NCBI GenBank assembly: GCA_937907205.1
Contig: CALESE010000026.1
Coordinates: 1-35,520, forward strand
Length of the DNA stretch: 35,520 nucleotides
Source of the DNA: an uncultured Romboutsia sp.
GTDB lineage: Bacteria > Bacillota > Clostridia > Peptostreptococcales > Peptostreptococcaceae
Direction of reading: 5' to 3'
Shown here: positions 22,157 through 31,527 of the stretch, piece after piece
How the letters are laid out: each line of letters opens with the position of its first letter
Numbering within the stretch: the first letter of the stretch is position 1
Notes under the pieces: model-generated
Seen by the model: the letters and a program-made list of their open reading frames with translations, nothing else
Database searches by the model: none
Told to the model about the DNA's origin: nothing
Made by a program: the position numbers and the translations under genes

Positions 22157-23191
22157 CTACTTATGCTTTCTTCTTAATTGTCCACAAGCCCCTCCAATAT
22201 CTGAGCCCATAGATATTCTTATAGTAGCTGGTATATTATTTTTTTCTAGTATATCTCTAAATTTATAAATATGTGATTTATCTGGTCTTTCAAAATCCCT
22301 TTCTTCTACATTATTTACAGGTATTAAATTAACATGACACAGCATACCCTTTAGTAGTTTAATTAATGCTTGAGCCTCTTTTTCTGAATCATTAACACCT
22401 TTTATAAGTGAATATTCTAATGTTACTCTTCTATTTGTCTTTTTAATATAATACTTACATGCATCTAATATCTCTTTTATTGGATAAGCTTTAGCTACTG
22501 GCATAATTTCTTTTCTTTTATCATCATATGGAGAGTGTAAAGATAGTGCTAAATTTATAGGTATTTCTAAATCAGCTAATTCTCTCATTTTAGGTGCTAT
22601 ACCACATGTTGATAAAGTTATATGTCTATATCCGATATTTAGACCATTTTTATCATTTACTAATTTTAGGAATTTTTTAGTATTTTCAAAGTTATCAAGA
22701 GGTTCTCCACTTCCCATTAAAACTAAATTTGATACCCTTTTACCTATATCATCTTGTACCTTTAATATTTGGTCTAATATCTCCCATGGTTCTAGATTCC
22801 TTAGTAACCCTTCTAGTGTTGATGCACAAAATCTACATCCCATTCTACATCCAACTTGATTAGATATACATACTGTAACTCTATCTTCATAATCCATCAT
22901 TACAGTTTCTATTATATTTCCATCGTTTAGTAAAAATAAATATTTGCTAGTGTTATCAACTTTTGAATTTAATTTTAATTCTATCTCAAGATTCCCAATA
23001 TAAGATACTTCTTCAAGCTTACTTCTTAAGCTCTTTGGTATATTATTCATATCATCAAATGTTTTTGCACCTTTATATATCCATGAATAAATTTGACTAC
23101 CTCTAAATGCTGGTTCACCTATTGTTTTCATAAAATCTTTTAATTCTTGTTCTGTAAAGTTTTTTAATGCTATTTTTTTATTTTGATTCAT
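22157..23191 (-). CDS. rlmN: 23S rRNA/tRNA C2-adenosine methyltransferase RlmN
   Basis: RlmN is a radical-SAM enzyme that methylates C2 of A2503 in 23S rRNA and A37 of some tRNAs. The 344-residue protein has the iron-sulfur motif CRMGCRFC (Cys115, Cys119, Cys122), GSGEPLDNFENT, the STCGI block and the catalytic C-terminal cysteine in GGACGQL (Cys336). The length is standard. It follows rsmB by 7 bases and precedes stp, the usual order. Confidence 0.97.
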   Translation of the reverse strand: MNQNKKIALKNFTEQELKDFMKTIGEPAFRGSQIYSWIYKGAKTFDDMNNIPKSLRSKLEEVSYIGNLEIELKLNSKVDNTSKYLFLLNDGNIIETVMMDYEDRVTVCISNQVGCRMGCRFCASTLEGLLRNLEPWEILDQILKVQDDIGKRVSNLVLMGSGEPLDNFENTKKFLKLVNDKNGLNIGYRHITLSTCGIAPKMRELADLEIPINLALSLHSPYDDKRKEIMPVAKAYPIKEILDACKYYIKKTNRRVTLEYSLIKGVNDSEKEAQALIKLLKGMLCHVNLIPVNNVEERDFERPDKSHIYKFRDILEKNNIPATIRISMGSDIGGACGQLRRKHK

Positions 23192-23198
23192 ATTATCA

Positions 23199-24524
23199 CT
23201 ACCTTACTCTTTTTAATTTTGCTATAAAGAACCCATCCATCCCATGAATATTAGGATAAATCTTTAAATATCCTTTATCTTCATGATCTAAATCAACATT
23301 AACTTCATTTATTGGAACTAATTTAAAATTATCATTGTCTTTTAAAAACTCATTTATTATATCTATATTTTCATTATCTTGAATTGTACAAGTACTATAT
23401 AACAAAGTTCCATTTAATTTTACATACTTAGATGCATTATCTAATATTTGTCTTTGTATTAATGGCAACTCTTTAAGTTCAGTCTTTGCCTTATACTTTA
23501 TTTCTGGCTTTCTTCTTATTATACCCAAACCAGAACAAGGTACATCAGTTAATACATAATCAAATTTATCTATAGAATTTTCATCAAGCTTTAATGCGTC
23601 AAATTTTTCAACTTCAACATTAGTAAGTCCTAGCCTGTCTACAGTATTTTGTATAAGCTTTAATTTATGATCAAATACATCTCTTGCTATGACTTTACCT
23701 GTATTGTTCATAAGTGTTGCTATATGAGTAGTTTTACCTCCTGGAGCACTGCATATATCTAATACTAAAGAATTTTCTTTAGGATTTACAATCTTACCAA
23801 CCATCATAGAACTTATATCTTGTATAGTAAATAATCCTTGTTTAAATAAATCGTTATTTTCTATATTTTTTAAGTTTTCAACTCTTATAGCTTCATCTAT
23901 CATAGGTACTTTATATGATTTTACACCCATCTCATTTAACTTATTTATAAGCTCATCTCTAGTTATTTTTAATGTATTTGCTCTAATATAAAGATTTGGC
24001 TTTTCATTATTAGCTTCTAATAAATCTTTTGTAAATTCTTCTCCAAAACTTTTAATCCAACTCTTTATCATCCATGGACTGTATGAGTATTTAGTTGACA
24101 AATACATTATTTTACTATCAATATCTAATTTTAATACTTCTTCTTTGTTTCTTATTACATTTCTAAGTATTGCATTTACAAATCCTGATGAACGTTTATC
24201 ATATTTTTTAACTAAATTTACAGTTTCATTCACTGCTGCATATTCTGATATACTATCTAGAAATGTAAGTTGATAAATCCCCATCCTTAGCAATATTTTA
24301 ACACAGATTGATAATTTTTGCGTCTTTATCTTTGAAAGTTTATCAATAATATAGTCAAAATAGTATTTATTTTCTACAACACCATATACAAGTTCTGTAG
24401 CAAATCCTCTTTCTTGATTGTTTATATCCTTATGTTTAAAATATTTATTTATTGCTATATTAGAGTAATTATTATTTTCTTCTATGTCACAAAGTATTTT
24501 AAATGCTAACTCTCTTGCTTTCAT
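23199..24524 (-). CDS. rsmB: 16S rRNA (cytosine-967-C5)-methyltransferase
   Basis: RsmB methylates C967 of 16S rRNA. The 441-residue protein has an N-terminal NusB-like RNA-binding domain (about 1-130, ELVYGVVENKYYFDYIID). A Rossmann methyltransferase domain follows, with SAM motif DICSAPGGKTTH and the two cysteines of the m5C mechanism in DVPCSGLG and STCTIQDNEN. CTAAGGAGAAAA lies before the ATG. It starts a unit (rsmB-rlmN-stp-prkC) 48 bases after the yugP-type gene's terminator. The promoter must be close to that hairpin; I could not fix it. Confidence 0.96.
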   Translation of the reverse strand: MKARELAFKILCDIEENNNYSNIAINKYFKHKDINNQERGFATELVYGVVENKYYFDYIIDKLSKIKTQKLSICVKILLRMGIYQLTFLDSISEYAAVNETVNLVKKYDKRSSGFVNAILRNVIRNKEEVLKLDIDSKIMYLSTKYSYSPWMIKSWIKSFGEEFTKDLLEANNEKPNLYIRANTLKITRDELINKLNEMGVKSYKVPMIDEAIRVENLKNIENNDLFKQGLFTIQDISSMMVGKIVNPKENSLVLDICSAPGGKTTHIATLMNNTGKVIARDVFDHKLKLIQNTVDRLGLTNVEVEKFDALKLDENSIDKFDYVLTDVPCSGLGIIRRKPEIKYKAKTELKELPLIQRQILDNASKYVKLNGTLLYSTCTIQDNENIDIINEFLKDNDNFKLVPINEVNVDLDHEDKGYLKIYPNIHGMDGFFIAKLKRVR

Positions 24525-24571
24525 ATAATTTTCTCCTTAGTTTTACAAATTTTATATTTATTTTTACATAG

Positions 24572-24595
24572 AAAAAGTCCTAGAATTACTAGGAC
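24572..24595 (-). terminator. Terminator of the zinc metallopeptidase gene
   Basis: GTCCTAG (24577-24583) pairs with CTAGGAC (24589-24595) around a five-base loop, followed by TTTTT on the minus strand. It lies 7 bases after the stop codon. Confidence 0.85.
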
Positions 24596-24602
24596 AATCT
24601 CC

Positions 24603-25307
24603 TTAATCATTATCTCTATTAGCTATTGCTAATAATCTTAGTAATTGAAGTACTGATGTTAATGCTGCTGCAACATATGTTAGTGCTGCTGCTGTAAGTA
24701 CTTTTCTACTTTGAGATTTTTCATTACCTTCAACAATACCTAAATTGCCTAATTGAACAACAGCTCTGTTTGATGCATTAAATTCTACAGGTAATGTTAC
24801 AATTTGGAATAGCACAGATGCAGAAAATAATAATATACCAATCTTTAAAAATACACCCATTGTAGGCATAATAAATCCTAACATTATTAATAACCAAGAT
24901 ATATTTGACGAAAAATTAACTACTGGTACTAATGCTGTTCTAAAATTAAGAGGTGTATATCCTTTTGCATGTTGAATGGCATGACCACATTCATGAGCAG
25001 CTACAGCAACTGATGTTACTGATGTACCATAATATATATCTTGAGATAACCTTACTACATTGTTTCTTGGATCATAGTGATCACTTAAGTGACCTTTAAC
25101 CATTTCTATACTTACATTGTATAAACCATTGCTATCTAGTATTCTTCTTGCTACTTGCTCTCCTGTATATCCTCTACGAGTATTTACTCGTAAATATCTA
25201 CTTGTAGTTGAGCTAACCTTAAATTGAGCATACATAGTAAATAATATAGCTGGTATTAAAATTACCATTGTTGGGTCAAACCCAAATCCATAACCTGGGT
25301 AAAACAT
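24603..25307 (-). CDS. Membrane zinc metallopeptidase, YugP family
   Basis: This 234-residue protein belongs to the YugP/DUF2268-like zinc-dependent peptidase group (neutral zinc metallopeptidase). It has an N-terminal membrane segment (about residues 12-28). The zinc motif HECGH (HExxH, 105-109) lies in VAVAAHECGHAIQHAKG, and two or three hydrophobic helices follow (about 130-175 and 205-225). AGGAGAG stands before the ATG. It is transcribed alone between fmt and rsmB, as in related clostridia. The substrate is unknown; membrane-protein turnover is a common suggestion for the family. Confidence 0.88.
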   Translation of the reverse strand: MFYPGYGFGFDPTMVILIPAILFTMYAQFKVSSTTSRYLRVNTRRGYTGEQVARRILDSNGLYNVSIEMVKGHLSDHYDPRNNVVRLSQDIYYGTSVTSVAVAAHECGHAIQHAKGYTPLNFRTALVPVVNFSSNISWLLIMLGFIMPTMGVFLKIGILLFSASVLFQIVTLPVEFNASNRAVVQLGNLGIVEGNEKSQSRKVLTAAALTYVAAALTSVLQLLRLLAIANRDND

Positions 25308-25398
25308 TTATAACACTCTCCTATCATACAATTAATATAATACTATTTTAATCAACTTTAATATATATATAGCAATTATGATTCAAAATAACTATCCA

Positions 25399-26328
25399 TT
25401 AACCTAATAATGCATTAGTGTCTATACTATTACCCTTTATATATTCAGATACTAATACTTTCTTTTTACCTGGCATTTGTATTTCTTTAACTAATATTAC
25501 ATTATCTTTCGTAGATACTCTTATTCCATCTTTATCTACACTTAATATTGTTCCTGGTTTTTTATCACTATTTTCATTTAAAACTTCAGTCTTCCATATC
25601 TTCATAGTTGCATCATTGTATGTTGTATATGCACTTGGCCATGGATTCACACCTCTTACAAGATTATGAATATCTTTTGCAGATTTATTCCAATCAATAT
25701 TTCCTAATGATTTATTCATTATATGTGCATATGTAAATTCATCATGATTTTGAGGTATTCTCGGTGCTTCACCTTTTTCTATTAACTCTATTGTTTCTTT
25801 TAAAGTTTTTGCTCCAATAACAGCCATTTTATCATGTAGTTCACCTGCTGTTATTTCATTATCTAAATCAAACTCTGATGTTAATATCATATCACCAGTA
25901 TCTAAACCTTCATCCATATACATAGTTGTTACACCAGTTTTTTGCTCACCATTTATTATAACCCAATTTATAGGAGCTGCTCCTCTATATTTAGGTAAAA
26001 GTGAAACATGAACATTTACACATCCTAACTTTGGTATATCTAAAATCGACTTAGATAATATTTGACCAAAGGCTACTACTACTATTAAGTCTGGATTCAA
26101 ATTTCTTAATATATTAACAAATTCTTCATCTCTTGCTTTTACTGGTTGATATACAGGTAAATCATATTTTAAAGCAAGCTCCTTCACAGGAGGCATACCT
26201 AATTTCTTGCCTCTACCAACTGGCTTATCTGGTTGAGTTACAACACCCAGTATTTCATGTTTTTCATCTATAATTGTTTGTAAACACCCAACTGCTATAT
26301 CAGGTGTTCCCATAAATACTATTTTCAT
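25399..26328 (-). CDS. fmt: Methionyl-tRNA formyltransferase
   Basis: Fmt formylates initiator methionyl-tRNA from 10-formyl-tetrahydrofolate. The 309-residue protein starts KIVFMGTPDIAVGCL. Its catalytic residues are Asn105 and His107 (VNVHVSLLPKYRGAAPI) and Asp144 (MYMDEGLDTGDM). The C-terminal OB fold that binds tRNA is complete (VRGVNPWPSAYT). It follows def by 13 bases; def-fmt is the standard pair, and both act on the formyl-methionine cycle. Confidence 0.97.
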   Translation of the reverse strand: MKIVFMGTPDIAVGCLQTIIDEKHEILGVVTQPDKPVGRGKKLGMPPVKELALKYDLPVYQPVKARDEEFVNILRNLNPDLIVVVAFGQILSKSILDIPKLGCVNVHVSLLPKYRGAAPINWVIINGEQKTGVTTMYMDEGLDTGDMILTSEFDLDNEITAGELHDKMAVIGAKTLKETIELIEKGEAPRIPQNHDEFTYAHIMNKSLGNIDWNKSAKDIHNLVRGVNPWPSAYTTYNDATMKIWKTEVLNENSDKKPGTILSVDKDGIRVSTKDNVILVKEIQMPGKKKVLVSEYIKGNSIDTNALLG

Positions 26329-26341
26329 AAATTAGCACCTA

Positions 26342-26782
26342 CTACTTTCCTATTTTATCAACGAATAATATTCCATCTAAGTGATCTATTTCATGACAGA
26401 AAGCTCTTGCTAAAAGTTCTTCACCTTCCATTTCAAATAGTCTTCCTTGTCTATCAAATGCTCTTACTTTTACATAATATGGTCTTTTTACTGCTCCACT
26501 TTCACCAACCACGCTTAAGCATCCTTCATCATCTATTTGCTCTCCAGAAGTTTCTATTATCTCTGGATTTATAAGTTCTATTAATCCATCTCCAATATCT
26601 ATAACTACAACTCTTTTTAATATTCCAACTTGCGGTGCTGCAAGTCCTACACCATTAGCTTCATACATAGTGTCTGCCATATCATCTAATAATTGTATTA
26701 TTTTATTATCTATTTGTTCTACCTTTTTTGACTTCTTTCTAAGTACTGGTTCTCCTATTTGAACTATTTCTCTTAATGCCAT
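26342..26782 (-). CDS. def: Peptide deformylase
   Basis: Def removes the formyl group from new proteins. The 146-residue protein starts MALREIVQIGEPVLRKK and has the three family motifs: GVGLAAPQ (44-51), EGCLS with metal ligand Cys88, and HEIDH (130-134) with ligands His130 and His134 and catalytic Glu131. I place the start at ATG 26782-26780 because AGGAGG lies about 9 bases before it. A longer frame from a GTG 30 bases upstream would overlap priA and swallow that site. It is between priA and fmt. Confidence 0.96.
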   Translation of the reverse strand: MALREIVQIGEPVLRKKSKKVEQIDNKIIQLLDDMADTMYEANGVGLAAPQVGILKRVVVIDIGDGLIELINPEIIETSGEQIDDEGCLSVVGESGAVKRPYYVKVRAFDRQGRLFEMEGEELLARAFCHEIDHLDGILFVDKIGK

Positions 26783-26801
26783 ATTTATTATCCTCCTAAA
26801 T

Positions 26802-29291
26802 TTATAATACACTGTTTGGGTTAATGTCTATTGATACATTAACATTTTTATTAAATACAGTATCTCTTTTTGTTATACATATATATTTTATTATACCCTT
26901 TAATAAATTAATTTCAATATTATCATCTTTAAATAATATCTGCCATCTATAATTTTGATTTATCTTTGATATTGAACATGGATTTGGTCCTAAAATAAAA
27001 TTGTAGTTATCTATCCCTCTATTTTTAAGTAAATAAATAATAGAGTTATACATATTATATACATTTTTTTTCACTATACTTTCATTTTCACCGCTTATAA
27101 CTACACTAATCATACTATTAAATGGTGCATAATTAAAAGCTCTTCTAATTTTTATTTCATCTTCATAAAACCCTTCAAAATCATAATTTATTGCTCTTCT
27201 TATTGCATAATGATCTGTATCATAAGTCTGAAGTATTACTTTACCTTCTTTGTCAGCTCTTCCTGCTCGTCCTGAAACTTGTGTTATTAATTGAAAAGTA
27301 GTTTCAAAACTTTTAAAATCTGGAAAATTAAGTATCATATCAGCTGATAATATACCTACTAAAGTAACATTTTCAAAATCCAGACCTTTACTAAGCATTT
27401 GTGTACCAATTAAAATATCTGCTTCTTTATTGTTAAATTTATTTAAAATTTCATCTATAGATCCTTTTTTAGATGTTGTATCCTTATCCATTCTAAGAAC
27501 TTTTACATCTTCAAATATATTTTTTATTTCTTCTTCAATTTTTTGAGTCCCTATTCCAAATGGCTTTACATATTTACTGCTACAATCTGGACATTCTAAT
27601 GGTATTTCTTTTTCATAGCCACAATAATGGCATCTTCCAGTATTGCCTTTTTTGTGGTAAGTAAGTGATATATCACAGTTTTCACATTGAAAAACGTACC
27701 CACACTTTCTACATGAAACAAAACTTGCATATCCTCTTCTATTTAGAAATAATATCACTTGGTTATTATTATTTATAGCATCTTTAATTTCTAATTGAAG
27801 CCTATTACTAAATATACTTTTATTTCCATTATTTAATTCTTGCTTCATATCAATAACTTCTATTTTAGGAAGAGGCTTATTATTGGCTCTTTTATTTATT
27901 TCAATCAATTCATAATCATTATTTTTAGCTTTATAATATTCTTCTACTGAAGGTGTTGCTGAACCTAACACTAAAGATATATTATTTTTCATACACATAT
28001 ATCTAGCAACTTCAATTGCACTAAATTTAGGGTTTTTTTCTGATTTATATGAACTTTCATGAAACTCATCTATTATTATTACTCCTAGACTGCTAAATGG
28101 AGCAAATAAAGCTGACCTTGCACCTATTAATATTCTTATATTTCCAGATTTAATAGCTTTATAGACATCATGCTTTTGACCTTCTGATAACTGACTATGA
28201 AATACTCCTACAATATCTCCAAATCTATTTTTGAATCTAGATATAGTTTGTGGGGTTAAAGCTATTTCTGGTACTAATACGATAGAATCTAGTCCTTGCT
28301 TAAGAGCATAATCTATAATTTCCATATATACTTCTGTTTTACCACTACCAGTTACTCCTTTTAATATATATGGTTTTTTATTTTCTTCAAACATTTCATT
28401 TGTTATTTTATTTATTGCATATTTTTGTTCATCATTTAAATATATTCTTTTATCACTTGTCTTGTATACATTATCTATACTTCTATAAAAGTCTTTAAAT
28501 TCTAAATTTATAAGCTTTTTAGTGTTCAATGAATTTATACTTTGCTTTGAAGCATTTAATAAATTCATTAAATCATTTATTTCAACATTATCATTATTTT
28601 TCAAAAAATTTATAATTTCTTTTTGTTTTGAACCTAAACTTATTTTATTTTCTTTTATATAGTTTTCAATATTATATTTATCTCTAGATAATGATATATA
28701 ACATACTTTCTTTTCATTTTTGTGATCTTTATATTCCCAACTTAACTTTATAAAATTATTTTTTTCCATTTTATATAAAATATTATTTATATTTGGGATT
28801 TTTTTTAATTTATCTATCTTTAATTTGTTTTTATTTGAGTATATATCTTTTACTATATTTTTTTGAGTTTCATTTAAAGTTTCTAGTTTATTAAAAAACT
28901 CTTCTATATTTAAATTTGAAAATTCATCTCCTAAACTTGCTACTTTGTAATTATTTAATTTGTATCCTTTTGGATATATTAAATTTATACAATCTATATA
29001 AGTACATAAATATCTATTTTTCATCCATTTAACAAGTTCTAAATCTTCCAATCTAAATATTGGATCTTTATCTAATATATCTACAATATCTTTTGTTTTT
29101 ATATTTTCATCTAAATTATTTGTAATTTCAAATACAAAAGCTTCTGTAGGTTTATTTCCTCTACCAAACGGTACTAGAACCCTGTGTCCTATATTTAACT
29201 CATTTGATAGAAATTCTGGTATTTCATAAGTAAATAAATTGTCTGTGTGTATAGTATTACTTCTAACTATAACTTTCGCATATTTTTTCAT
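26802..29291 (-). CDS. priA: Primosomal protein N' (replication restart helicase PriA)
   Basis: PriA reloads the replisome at stalled forks. The 829-residue protein has the N-terminal DNA-binding domain, a winged-helix region and a helicase core with Walker A GVTGSGKTEVY. The DEAH-type box reads IIIDEFHESSYKS. Eight zinc-binding cysteines lie in SCRKCGYVFQCENC and GRCHYCGYEKEIPLECPDC, followed by SKGLDFENVTLVG and QVSGRAGRADKEG. It is slightly longer than the Bacillus protein (about 805) owing to a lysine- and asparagine-rich middle. It lies downstream of the coaBC terminator and starts the priA-def-fmt unit. Confidence 0.97.
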   Translation of the reverse strand: MKKYAKVIVRSNTIHTDNLFTYEIPEFLSNELNIGHRVLVPFGRGNKPTEAFVFEITNNLDENIKTKDIVDILDKDPIFRLEDLELVKWMKNRYLCTYIDCINLIYPKGYKLNNYKVASLGDEFSNLNIEEFFNKLETLNETQKNIVKDIYSNKNKLKIDKLKKIPNINNILYKMEKNNFIKLSWEYKDHKNEKKVCYISLSRDKYNIENYIKENKISLGSKQKEIINFLKNNDNVEINDLMNLLNASKQSINSLNTKKLINLEFKDFYRSIDNVYKTSDKRIYLNDEQKYAINKITNEMFEENKKPYILKGVTGSGKTEVYMEIIDYALKQGLDSIVLVPEIALTPQTISRFKNRFGDIVGVFHSQLSEGQKHDVYKAIKSGNIRILIGARSALFAPFSSLGVIIIDEFHESSYKSEKNPKFSAIEVARYMCMKNNISLVLGSATPSVEEYYKAKNNDYELIEINKRANNKPLPKIEVIDMKQELNNGNKSIFSNRLQLEIKDAINNNNQVILFLNRRGYASFVSCRKCGYVFQCENCDISLTYHKKGNTGRCHYCGYEKEIPLECPDCSSKYVKPFGIGTQKIEEEIKNIFEDVKVLRMDKDTTSKKGSIDEILNKFNNKEADILIGTQMLSKGLDFENVTLVGILSADMILNFPDFKSFETTFQLITQVSGRAGRADKEGKVILQTYDTDHYAIRRAINYDFEGFYEDEIKIRRAFNYAPFNSMISVVISGENESIVKKNVYNMYNSIIYLLKNRGIDNYNFILGPNPCSISKINQNYRWQILFKDDNIEINLLKGIIKYICITKRDTVFNKNVNVSIDINPNSVL

Positions 29292-29344
29292 ACCATAACC
29301 TCTATTTTTACATTATGTTATTATTAATTTAAACATAACCTCTT

Positions 29345-29380
29345 AAAAATATAAGCATCTATTTATATAATAGATGCTTA
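29345..29380 (-). terminator. Terminator of the yicC-gmk-rpoZ-coaBC unit
   Basis: TAAGCATCTATT (29352-29363) pairs perfectly with AATAGATGCTTA (29369-29380) around five bases, followed by TATATTTTTAAG on the minus strand. The coaBC stop codon is the first triplet of the hairpin. Confidence 0.85.
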
Positions 29381-30577
29381 ACTTTTAAGAAGTGATTTAA
29401 CTTTATCTAATATAACATTAGCCACTTCTTCTTTTTTCATTTTTGGATAATCTGAAATATTACCTTCTTTATCTATGATTTTTACTATATTAGTGTCAAC
29501 TCCAAAGCCAGCACCTTCCTTAGTTAAATCATTAGCTACTATAAAATCTAAATTTTTCTTTTTAATTTTATTTGTAGCATTTTCTAGTAAATCATTAGTT
29601 TCAGCTGCAAATCCTACTAATATTTTGTTATTCTTAATTTTACCTATTTCATAAGCAATATCTTTATTTCTATCTAGTTCTATAACTAAATCATTATCTG
29701 ATTTTTTTATTTTTTTATTAGAGTAATTTTTAGGCTTATAATCAGCTACTGCTGCACTTTTTATAATAACATCATTTTTATCTAAATTATCTATAACTGC
29801 ATCATACATATCTTGTGCTGATTCTATTTTAACTAATTTTTTAAGATTTTGTGGTGGAGTTAAGTTAGTAGGTCCTGATATTAATGTAACATCTGCTCCT
29901 CTTTTTATAGCTTCATTAGCTATTGAATACCCCATTTTTCCAGTTGATCTATTAGTTATATATCTCATTGGATCTACACTCTCGATTGTAGGTCCTGCAG
30001 TAACTACTATTTTCTTACCTTTTAAATCTTGTTTTTGCATAAGTAAATTTACAACATCATCAACTATAGTCTCAGGTGTTGCAAGTTTTCCCTTACCTAT
30101 ATCTCCACAAGCAAGTCTTCCACTTTCAGGTTCAACAAAGTTGTAACCTAACTCTTTTAATGTAGATATATTTTTTTGAACTATAGGGTTTTCATACATA
30201 TTAGTATTCATAGCTGGTGCTATTAATACTTTCCCTTTAGTTGCCATAATTGTTGTTGTAAGCATATCATCTGCTATTCCATTTGCAATCTTTCCTATTA
30301 TATTAGCCGTTGCAGGTGCTACTAAAAATACATCTGCCTTTTTTGCTAATGATATATGTTCTACGTCCCAAGTTTTTGGTTCTTCAAACATATCACATAC
30401 TACATAATTTTGACTTAGTGATTGAAATGAAAGAGGAGTAACAAATTCTGTAGCTGATTTAGTCATTATAACATGGATATTTACGCCTAATTTTCTAAGT
30501 CTACTTATAACATCTAATGCTTTATATACAGCTATTCCACCACTTACACCAATTACAACTGTTTTGTTATTTAACAT
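29378..30577 (-). CDS. coaBC: Bifunctional phosphopantothenoylcysteine decarboxylase / synthetase
   Basis: CoaBC joins cysteine to 4'-phosphopantothenate and decarboxylates the product to 4'-phosphopantetheine in coenzyme A synthesis. The 399-residue fusion has an N-terminal flavin decarboxylase (CoaC, about 1-190). It shows VIGVSGGIAVYKAL, the catalytic histidine in DVEHISLAK, PAMNTNMYENP and the active cysteine in RLACGDIGKGK. A C-terminal synthetase (CoaB) follows with VTAGPTIESVDPMR and NRSTGKMG. Its start is 5 bases after the rpoZ stop. coaD (10816-11325) supplies the next step. Confidence 0.97.
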   Translation of the reverse strand: MLNNKTVVIGVSGGIAVYKALDVISRLRKLGVNIHVIMTKSATEFVTPLSFQSLSQNYVVCDMFEEPKTWDVEHISLAKKADVFLVAPATANIIGKIANGIADDMLTTTIMATKGKVLIAPAMNTNMYENPIVQKNISTLKELGYNFVEPESGRLACGDIGKGKLATPETIVDDVVNLLMQKQDLKGKKIVVTAGPTIESVDPMRYITNRSTGKMGYSIANEAIKRGADVTLISGPTNLTPPQNLKKLVKIESAQDMYDAVIDNLDKNDVIIKSAAVADYKPKNYSNKKIKKSDNDLVIELDRNKDIAYEIGKIKNNKILVGFAAETNDLLENATNKIKKKNLDFIVANDLTKEGAGFGVDTNIVKIIDKEGNISDYPKMKKEEVANVILDKVKSLLKS

Positions 30578-30582
30578 AAGGA

Positions 30583-30846
30583 TTACTCCTCTTCTACTCC
30601 ATTTATTTGCTCTTCTTCTCTAGCTTCTTGTATTTCAACTTCTTCTTGAGTTAATATTCTATAACTTATTTTACCTTCAGCAACTTCTTGAGTTGCTAAA
30701 CTAACTGGCTTAGTTTCTCTTTGCTTATTTGCTACATTTACATCTGCACCGTCTATTATTTCTCTAGCTCTTTTTGCAACAGTACCTACTAAATAGTATC
30801 TATTGTCTATTTTGCTTAATACTTCATTTATTGATGGTTTTAACAT
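30583..30846 (-). CDS. rpoZ: RNA polymerase omega subunit
   Basis: Omega helps assemble and stabilise RNA polymerase. The 87-residue protein begins MLKPSINEVLSKIDNRYYLV, followed by AKRAREII and the conserved KPVSLATQEVAEGKISYR. It ends in an acidic Glu-rich tail. The ATG lies one base after the gmk stop, and coaBC follows, the conserved gmk-rpoZ-coaBC order. Confidence 0.95.
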   Translation of the reverse strand: MLKPSINEVLSKIDNRYYLVGTVAKRAREIIDGADVNVANKQRETKPVSLATQEVAEGKISYRILTQEEVEIQEAREEEQINGVEEE

Positions 30847-30847
30847 A

Positions 30848-31465
30848 TTATAATTCCTCCTTGAATTTTTGTATTATATTATCTTTATATCTATTAACTT
30901 TATTTTTTTCAGCTAATATTATACTTTCAACTTCTTTTACTGATTTAGTAACATCTTTGTTTACAACAAAATAATCATAATTTACTATTTGATTTATTTC
31001 TTCAAATGCACAACTAAATCTTTTTTCTATTTCTTCTTTTGTTTCTGTTCCTCTTCCAACTATTCTATTTTTAAGCTCCTCTAAAGATGGTGGAAGTACG
31101 AATATAAATACTCCTTCAGGATATACTTCTTTTATTTGCTTAGCTCCTTGCATTTCTATTTCTAATACAACATCTTGTCCATTTTCTAAGCATTCTATTA
31201 TAGCTGCTTTTGGTGTACCATAAAAGTTATCATATATTTGAGCATATTCTAAAAATTCACTATTATCAATCATTTCTTCAAATTTTTCTTTTTCTATAAA
31301 GAAATAATTAACTCCATGAACTTCTCCATTTCTTGGTTTTCTAGTTGTAGCTGATACTGATAATTTTATATCATCATTTTTACTTATTAATTCTTTGCAT
31401 ATTGTACCCTTTCCAGCACCTGATGGCCCTGATACAACTAATAATAACCCTTTTCTCTTAAGCAT
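30848..31465 (-). CDS. gmk: Guanylate kinase
   Basis: Gmk phosphorylates GMP to GDP, needed for GTP and (p)ppGpp pools. The 205-residue protein has the P-loop SGPSGAGKGTI (residues 12-22), the GMP-binding block SATTRKPRNGEVHGVNYFF, and LEIEMQGAKQIKEVYPEGVFI. Length is standard. AGGAATAG lies upstream of the ATG. It follows yicC by 62 bases; the small remA (DUF370) gene that often sits in this gap is absent. Confidence 0.97.
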   Translation of the reverse strand: MLKRKGLLLVVSGPSGAGKGTICKELISKNDDIKLSVSATTRKPRNGEVHGVNYFFIEKEKFEEMIDNSEFLEYAQIYDNFYGTPKAAIIECLENGQDVVLEIEMQGAKQIKEVYPEGVFIFVLPPSLEELKNRIVGRGTETKEEIEKRFSCAFEEINQIVNYDYFVVNKDVTKSVKEVESIILAEKNKVNRYKDNIIQKFKEEL

Positions 31466-31527
31466 TAATCTATTCCTTTCTCATTATACATATCTTCATC
31501 ATTTTATTAGATTTATATATTAAATTA

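Noticed and set aside
29301..29335. TTATGTT...AACATAA inverted repeat upstream of priA
   Set aside because: A seven-base AT-only repeat is expected by chance at this base composition, and there is no promoter next to it.
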